Positions 8,878 through 13,522 of a DNA stretch of 13,522 nucleotides are shown here, piece by piece; within the stretch, counting starts at the first letter, position 1, and the number at the start of each line of letters is the position of its first letter. The position numbers were made by a program, and so were the translations under genes. The notes under the pieces are model-generated. The model was not told the DNA's origin, did not search any database, and saw nothing but the letters and a program-made list of their open reading frames with translations. Source of the stretch: Nitrospirota bacterium (GTDB lineage: Bacteria; Nitrospirota; Thermodesulfovibrionia; Thermodesulfovibrionales; UBA6898); the NCBI GenBank assembly GCA_021787505.1, contig JAJYLU010000009.1:1-13522 (forward strand), read 5' to 3'.

Positions 8878-11800
8878 CCCAAGAGAGAAGACATCAAGAG
8901 CATACTGATCATAGGGTCCGGCCCGATCGTGATCGGCCAGGCCTGCGAGTTCGATTACTCGGGCACCCAGGCCTGCAAGGCCTTGCGCGACGAGGGCTAC
9001 AAGGTCATCCTGGTCAATTCCAATCCTGCGACGATCATGACCGATCCCGAGACCGCGGACGTCACCTACATCGAGCCTCTCACCTCCGAGATCCTCGAAC
9101 TGATTATCAAAAAAGAGCGTCCCGACGCAGTGCTTCCTACCATGGGGGGACAGACAGCATTGAACCTGGCGGTCGAGCTTGCGGAGAAGGGCGTGTTCGA
9201 CAAATACGGGATAGAACTGATCGGCGCTAAGCTCCACGCCATCAAGAAGGCCGAGGACAGGGAACTATTCAAGGAGGCGATGGCGAAGATCGGGCTCGAA
9301 GTCCCAAAGAGTGCTGCGGTCATCAGCTTGAGGGAGGGGATGGATGCGATACGGGAGATCGGTTTCCCTACCATACTCAGGCCGGCATTCACGCTGGGGG
9401 GGACAGGCGGAGGCATCGCGTATAACAAGGAAGAATTTGCGGAGCTGCTCGACAAGGGGCTCAAGCTGAGCCCGGTGCAGCAGGTGCTGATAGAGGAATC
9501 TGCGCTCGGCTGGAAGGAATACGAACTCGAGGTGATGCGCGACAAGAAGGACAACGTAGTGATCGTCTGCTCGATAGAGAACTTCGATCCGATGGGTATC
9601 CATACGGGCGATTCGATCACTGTCGCCCCTGCCCAGACGCTTACGGACAAGGAGTACCAGAGGATGCGGGACGCCTCGATCGCGATCATCAGGGAGATCG
9701 GCGTGGATACCGGTGGATCGAACATTCAGTTTGCGCTGAATCCTGAAGACGGGAGGATGGTCGTCATCGAGATGAACCCCAGAGTATCCAGGAGTTCCGC
9801 ACTTGCCTCGAAGGCGACCGGTTTCCCGATAGCCAAGATCGCGGCAAAGCTCGCCGTCGGGCTCACGCTCGATGAGATCAGGAACGATATCACCAGGGAG
9901 ACGCCCGCCTCATTCGAGCCGACCATAGACTATGTCGTGACGAAGTTCCCCCGCTTTGCCTTCGAGAAGTTCCCGGAGGCCGATCCCGTGCTCACGACCC
10001 AGATGAAGTCAGTAGGCGAGGTGATGTCGATCGGAAGGACATTCAGGGAGTCCCTGCAGAAGTCTCTGAGGAGCCTCGAATCCGGAAGCTACGGTATTGA
10101 AGAAGTCGCCGGCGATCCGGAAAAGATCAAGACAAAGTTGAAGATACCCGGGGTCGAGAGGTTCTGGTATGTCGGCCAGGCGTTCCGCTCCGGGATGAGC
10201 GTGGGGGAGGTGCATGAGCGTACCGCGATAGACCCGTGGTTCCTCTACCATATGAAGGAGATTGTCGAGGCGGAGGGAAGGATCAAAGAGCATGGCGCAA
10301 AGAGCAAAGAGCAAAGTGCAAGAAGAGAAAAGAGAAGCGAAACGGCCCCATTCTCTTTCCCTCCTGACTTATTGCGCGAGGCCAAAGAGAACGGTTTCTC
10401 CGACAAGAGGCTTTCGCAACTGCTTCAGTGCAGCGAGGCCGATATCAGGAACCTTCGGAAGACGCAGGGTATCCGTCCCGTCTACAAGATGGTCGACACC
10501 TGCGCCGCCGAGTTCGAGGCTTATACGCCGTACCTCTATTCGACGTATGAAAGACCTTTTTATAAAATAACGACGGGTAGAGGCGGGGTCACCTCGCCCG
10601 ATGTGGGGGCACAGCATGCCGTGCCCCCACAATCCGCCGCGCCCCAATCCGAGGCGGCCCCCACCGACAGGAAAAAGATCGTGATCCTCGGCTCCGGCCC
10701 CAACAGGATCGGCCAGGGGATAGAGTTCGATTACTGCTGCGTCCATGCGGTCTTCGCGCTCCGCGAACTCGGGTACGAGGCGATCATGGTCAACTGCAAC
10801 CCCGAGACAGTTTCCACCGACTACGATACCTCGGACAGGCTCTATTTCGAACCGCTCACTATCGAGGATGTCCTGAATATCCTCGACGCAGAAAAGCCCG
10901 AAGGCGTGATCGTCCAGTTCGGGGGCCAGACGCCGCTGAAGCTCGCGGTGCCTCTCGAAAGAGAAGGCATACGGATACTCGGGACTTCCCCGGACTCGAT
11001 CGACAGGGCGGAGGACAGGAAGAGATTCAAGACGCTCCTCCATAAGCTCGATCTCCGGCAGCCCGAGAGCGACACCGCGATGTCCGTCGAAGAGGCAGTC
11101 GAAGCGGCGCAGAAGATCGGATATCCGGTAATGGTGAGGCCTTCCTATGTCCTGGGCGGAAGGGCGATGGAGATAGTCTATGACGAGGATTCGATCCGCA
11201 ACTATATGGAGCGGGCCGTGAAGGCTTCGCCGGAACATCCTATCCTTGTGGATAAATATCTCAGCGATGCCGTAGAAGTCGACGTAGACGCGGTCTCGGA
11301 CGGCGCGGACGTGGTGGTCGGCGGCGTGATGGAGCATATTGAAGAGGCCGGCATCCATTCCGGCGATTCCGCTTGTTCCCTCCCGCCCTATTCGCTGAGC
11401 GCCGAAATCACGGAAGAAATCAAGCGTCAGACGAAGGCGCTGGCGAAGGAATTGGAAGTCATCGGGCTTATGAACGTGCAGTTTGCGGTGAAGAAAGAGG
11501 AGATCTATATCCTCGAGGTGAACCCAAGGGCCTCACGGACTGTCCCCTTTGTGAGCAAGGCAACGGGCGTTCCGCTCGCGAAGATAGCGGCAAAGGTGAT
11601 GGCGGGGAAGACGCTGAAGGAGCTCGGGTTCACCACGGAAAAAACAATTGGTCATATCGCGGTAAAGGAGGCTGTCTTCCCCTTCGACAAGTTCCCGGGC
11701 GTCGACACGATACTCGGACCGGAGATGAAGTCTACCGGCGAGGTGATGGGCATAGACGAAGACTTCGGGAGGGCGTTCGCAAAGTCCCAGATCGCGGTGA

Positions 11801-12219
11801 ACAACAGGATACCGCTTTCCGGCAAGATCGTGATCAGCATCAGGGACGAGGACAAGCCCGGGATATGCGATCTCGTCCGGAGGCTCTTTGCCGTCGGTTT
11901 TTCGGTCATCGCCACGAAAGGGACGGCGGCGTTCCTCGACGAAAAGGGGCTCCCGGTGGAGGTGATCAACAAGGTGGCCGAGGGCAGGCCTCACATCGTC
12001 GATCTCATCAAGAACAAGGAGATCGTTTTCGTCATCAATACTGTCAGCGGGGCCCAGGCACAGAAGGACTCTTTTTCTATCAGACGCAGCGCACTCCAGT
12101 ACGGCGTGCCGTATACTACGACGGTCGCTGGGGCACGCGCTGTCGTCAACGCGATCGAATCGCTCAAAAAGAAAACGATCAACATCAAGTCGATCCAGGA
12201 GTATCATCGGAAGGGCTAG
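8875..12219 (+). CDS. carB: carbamoyl-phosphate synthase large subunit
   Basis: A 1114-residue synthetase that makes carbamoyl phosphate from bicarbonate, ammonia and two ATP. It has two homologous ATP-grasp halves. In the first half R129, R169, E299 and N301 fall at the same numbers as in E. coli. In the second, R755, E881 and N883 correspond to E. coli R715, E841 and N843, so a net +40 residues lie between. The excess maps to two odd segments, at about 472-497 in the oligomerisation region and about 563-596 in the linker before the second half (SGPNRIGQG at 607-615). The C-terminal MGS-like allosteric domain (about 980-1114) keeps ATKGTAAFL (1013-1021) and VINTVSG (1053-1059), so nucleotide effector control is plausible. 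The start is TTG. It is separated from the preceding gene by 217 bases, so it may have its own promoter. Confidence 0.97.
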   Translation: MPKREDIKSILIIGSGPIVIGQACEFDYSGTQACKALRDEGYKVILVNSNPATIMTDPETADVTYIEPLTSEILELIIKKERPDAVLPTMGGQTALNLAVELAEKGVFDKYGIELIGAKLHAIKKAEDRELFKEAMAKIGLEVPKSAAVISLREGMDAIREIGFPTILRPAFTLGGTGGGIAYNKEEFAELLDKGLKLSPVQQVLIEESALGWKEYELEVMRDKKDNVVIVCSIENFDPMGIHTGDSITVAPAQTLTDKEYQRMRDASIAIIREIGVDTGGSNIQFALNPEDGRMVVIEMNPRVSRSSALASKATGFPIAKIAAKLAVGLTLDEIRNDITRETPASFEPTIDYVVTKFPRFAFEKFPEADPVLTTQMKSVGEVMSIGRTFRESLQKSLRSLESGSYGIEEVAGDPEKIKTKLKIPGVERFWYVGQAFRSGMSVGEVHERTAIDPWFLYHMKEIVEAEGRIKEHGAKSKEQSARREKRSETAPFSFPPDLLREAKENGFSDKRLSQLLQCSEADIRNLRKTQGIRPVYKMVDTCAAEFEAYTPYLYSTYERPFYKITTGRGGVTSPDVGAQHAVPPQSAAPQSEAAPTDRKKIVILGSGPNRIGQGIEFDYCCVHAVFALRELGYEAIMVNCNPETVSTDYDTSDRLYFEPLTIEDVLNILDAEKPEGVIVQFGGQTPLKLAVPLEREGIRILGTSPDSIDRAEDRKRFKTLLHKLDLRQPESDTAMSVEEAVEAAQKIGYPVMVRPSYVLGGRAMEIVYDEDSIRNYMERAVKASPEHPILVDKYLSDAVEVDVDAVSDGADVVVGGVMEHIEEAGIHSGDSACSLPPYSLSAEITEEIKRQTKALAKELEVIGLMNVQFAVKKEEIYILEVNPRASRTVPFVSKATGVPLAKIAAKVMAGKTLKELGFTTEKTIGHIAVKEAVFPFDKFPGVDTILGPEMKSTGEVMGIDEDFGRAFAKSQIAVNNRIPLSGKIVISIRDEDKPGICDLVRRLFAVGFSVIATKGTAAFLDEKGLPVEVINKVAEGRPHIVDLIKNKEIVFVINTVSGAQAQKDSFSIRRSALQYGVPYTTTVAGARAVVNAIESLKKKTINIKSIQEYHRKG
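10297..10365 (+). repeat. 7-bp tandem repeat and inverted purine/pyrimidine tract inside carB
   Basis: Four heptamers in register: GCAAAGA (10297), GCAAAGA, GCAAAGT, GCAAGAA. A purine tract follows (to 10336) whose end AAAGAGAA (10329-10336) is complementary to TTCTCTTT (10351-10358). It encodes a lysine/arginine/serine-rich segment (about residues 475-495) in the CarB oligomerisation region, where E. coli CarB is about 20 residues shorter. Confidence 0.6.
10582..10631 (+). repeat. two tandem palindromes in the CarB interdomain linker
   Basis: First unit 10582-10598: GGCGGGGT / ACCTCGCC arms around a single C (one G-T wobble). Second unit 10602-10631: TGTGGGGGCAC (10602-10612) and GTGCCCCCACA (10621-10631) are perfectly complementary over 11 bp, and the centre holds GCATGC. 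Overall 14 of 15 position pairs match. It looks like a mobile palindromic element inserted in frame (protein [10 protein letters not shown]). I recall similar GGGGCAC...GTGCCCC elements dispersed in other bacterial genomes, without being able to name the family. Confidence 0.75.
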
Positions 12220-12418
12220 GGGATTACTTCGGTAAGCTGTGCCTTTTGTTGTGAGCCACTTCAGGAATTGTGCGGCGCTAAGATATTTAGGTAGTGAGTC
12301 AGTCAACTGACCCGCTGCAGATATTTCCACTTCCTTGCAAATCCCCGCCTGCCGTGGTATTTTTTCTGGTATCATTACAGAAAGTCCTGAATCGCCGACC
12401 CTTATCCGGAGGTAGCAT
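12220..12418 (+). other. 199-base gap between carB and the PGK-like gene
   Basis: There is no gene here. GTCAGT-CA-ACTGAC (12298-12311) is a 14-bp near-palindrome. AGATATTT occurs twice (12281-12288 and 12319-12326). Promoter-like elements are weak: TTGCAA (12335-12340) with TATTTT 17 bp later, or an isolated TATCAT at 12370-12375. I find no convincing terminator for carB, so read-through into the next gene is possible. Confidence 0.4.
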
Positions 12419-12421
12419 ATG
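12408..12421 (+). promoter_or_regulatory. strong ribosome binding site of the PGK-like gene
   Basis: GGAGGT (12408-12413) lies five bases before ATG (12419-12421), which fixes the start of the last gene. Confidence 0.9.
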
Positions 12422-13522
12422 TCCAAAATAGACGAAAAGCTTCCGCTGCTCCAGAACGCGCCGATAGACGGCAAGGTCGTCCTCGTGAGGTTCGATCATA
12501 ACGTCGTCAAAAACGGCGTCATCAGGGACCCCTACCGGATCGACCGCACGCTCGGCACGCTTTACAACATCGTCGAGCGGGGCGGCAGGCCGGTCCTCAT
12601 GACCCACATAGGGAGGCCGAAGGACAAGAAGACCGGCGAGATCAAGTGCAGGGAAGAGGAGTCGGTCAGGCCCATCGTCGATTACCTCGAGCGCAAGCTT
12701 CATATAAAATTCCACATCCCCGAATTTGCCTCAGGGCCCGGCCGCGGCATCACCGGCATCGACACGTCGATCAACCACGCCATCAGGGTCCTGAGGGAAA
12801 GGCGGATCGGCGGCATCTATCTTCCGAATACGCGCTGGTTTCAGGCGGAAGAGACGGCAGACGGGGAGGCGCGCGACAAACTGGCCCACCAGCTAGCGGG
12901 CCTCGCGGACATCTTCGTCAACGACGCCTTCGGCTCCTGGCAGCCGCATGTCTCAACGTACGACATAACCAAATATCTCCCGTCTTTCGCAGGCTTTCTC
13001 ATGCAGGAAGAGATCGTCAACCTCGATTACGTGCTCAAGCCTGCAAGGCCCTTCACCGCGGTCGTCGCCGGCTCGAAATACGATACCAAGATAGGGCCTC
13101 TCTATGCGATCTACAAGAAGGCGGACAGGCTTATTCTCGGCGGGGTAATCTATAACACCTTCCTCTGCGCCAAATACGGCGTCAGGATCGCGGGCGTCAC
13201 CGAAAAAGACATCGAGGCCGCCAGGGAGCTTGTGGCGATGGATGAAAAAGACGGCAAGATCGTTGAACTTCCCTATATCGTCGAGTCGGACACCCTCGAG
13301 GGCAAGGTCGCGGGCAGATTCAGGACCCTCTCGCTGAAGGATTTCAAAAAGGGAAACAGCTACGGATACATCCTGGACATCGACAGGGAATCTTTTTCGG
13401 ACAAGGCGGTCCTCGACTCGATCCTCCACTCGAGCACAATCTTCGTCAATGCGGTGATGGGGTTGACCCCTCACTTTTACGATGGGTCTCAGGCGCTCGA
13501 CGAAACGATCGACAGGAACACC
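12419..13522 (+). CDS. divergent phosphoglycerate kinase homologue (3' end outside window)
   Basis: A total of 368 codons are visible; the frame is open at the right edge, about 30-40 residues short of a typical PGK. The fold assignment is firm: VLVRFDHN (21-28, usual VRVDFN), MTHIGRP (61-67, usual SHLGRP), YLPNTRW (134-140, usual LENVRF), VNDAFG (167-172), KYLPSFAGFLMQEE (185-198), GSKYDTKIG (218-226, usual GGAKVSDKIG) and LGGVIYNTFL (240-249). Substrate-side D26, N28, R40, H63, R66, R139 and the lysines K220/K224 are kept. Several hallmarks are not: the RAHAS arginine is replaced (SWQPHVS, 173-179), DIGP becomes DIDR (320-323), and WNGPMGVFE becomes VNAVMGLTP (343-351), which removes the ribose-binding glutamate. 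It could be a second, altered PGK or a pseudoenzyme; 3-phosphoglycerate kinase activity should not be assumed. It has its own strong ribosome binding site. It is not part of the pyrimidine pathway and is perhaps an unrelated neighbour. Confidence 0.85.
   Translation, partial: MSKIDEKLPLLQNAPIDGKVVLVRFDHNVVKNGVIRDPYRIDRTLGTLYNIVERGGRPVLMTHIGRPKDKKTGEIKCREEESVRPIVDYLERKLHIKFHIPEFASGPGRGITGIDTSINHAIRVLRERRIGGIYLPNTRWFQAEETADGEARDKLAHQLAGLADIFVNDAFGSWQPHVSTYDITKYLPSFAGFLMQEEIVNLDYVLKPARPFTAVVAGSKYDTKIGPLYAIYKKADRLILGGVIYNTFLCAKYGVRIAGVTEKDIEAARELVAMDEKDGKIVELPYIVESDTLEGKVAGRFRTLSLKDFKKGNSYGYILDIDRESFSDKAVLDSILHSSTIFVNAVMGLTPHFYDGSQALDETIDRNT

Noticed and set aside
12299..12715. Minus-strand open frames opposite the PGK-like gene and opposite most pyr genes
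   Set aside because: They mirror strongly coding frames in GC-rich DNA, lack family motifs and lack ribosome binding sites.

Overview
The window (about 13.5 kb, roughly 55-60 % GC by eye) looks like a chromosomal segment from a Gram-negative anaerobe-type bacterium. My best guess is the Nitrospirota (Thermodesulfovibrionia-like) or a neighbouring delta-proteobacterial lineage. That guess rests on protein resemblance (long cytoplasmic TPR protein, ExeA-type ATPase) and on the compact pyrR-pyrB-pyrC-carA-X-carB order. It is an inference from memory, not a database result.

Layout. Positions 1-297 hold no recognisable gene, only several short inverted repeats. Two genes then read leftwards: an 833-residue TPR protein (3703-1202) followed after 88 bases by an ExeA/GspA-type AAA+ ATPase (1113-298), probably one transcript. 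A divergent intergenic region (3704-4062) carries a good sigma70-type promoter (TTGACA, 18 bp, TTTAAT). Its predicted start falls at the 5' edge of a PyrR-binding RNA hairpin, followed by a leader of about 160 nt.

The pyrimidine cluster reads rightwards: pyrR (GTG start 4063), pyrB, pyrC, carA, an unrecognised two-TM membrane protein, then a 217-base gap and carB (TTG start 8875). The first five genes overlap by 4-10 bases at each junction, so they look translationally coupled. Together carA/carB make carbamoyl phosphate, pyrB makes carbamoyl aspartate and pyrC closes the ring to dihydroorotate. PyrR would sense UMP/UTP and bind the leader. The remaining steps (pyrD, pyrE, pyrF) are not in the window.

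After a 199-base gap, a gene with a strong ribosome binding site starts at 12419 and runs off the right edge. It is clearly of the phosphoglycerate kinase fold but has lost several catalytic and nucleotide-binding signatures.

The least expected signal is that pyrC, carA and carB (twice) carry in-frame extra segments made of small repeats. Three sites show a 7-bp tandem period and one shows a near-perfect 30-bp palindrome. All sit in loops or interdomain linkers, and the catalytic residues on either side are intact and offset from the E. coli numbering by exactly the inserted length (+22 in CarA, +40 in CarB).
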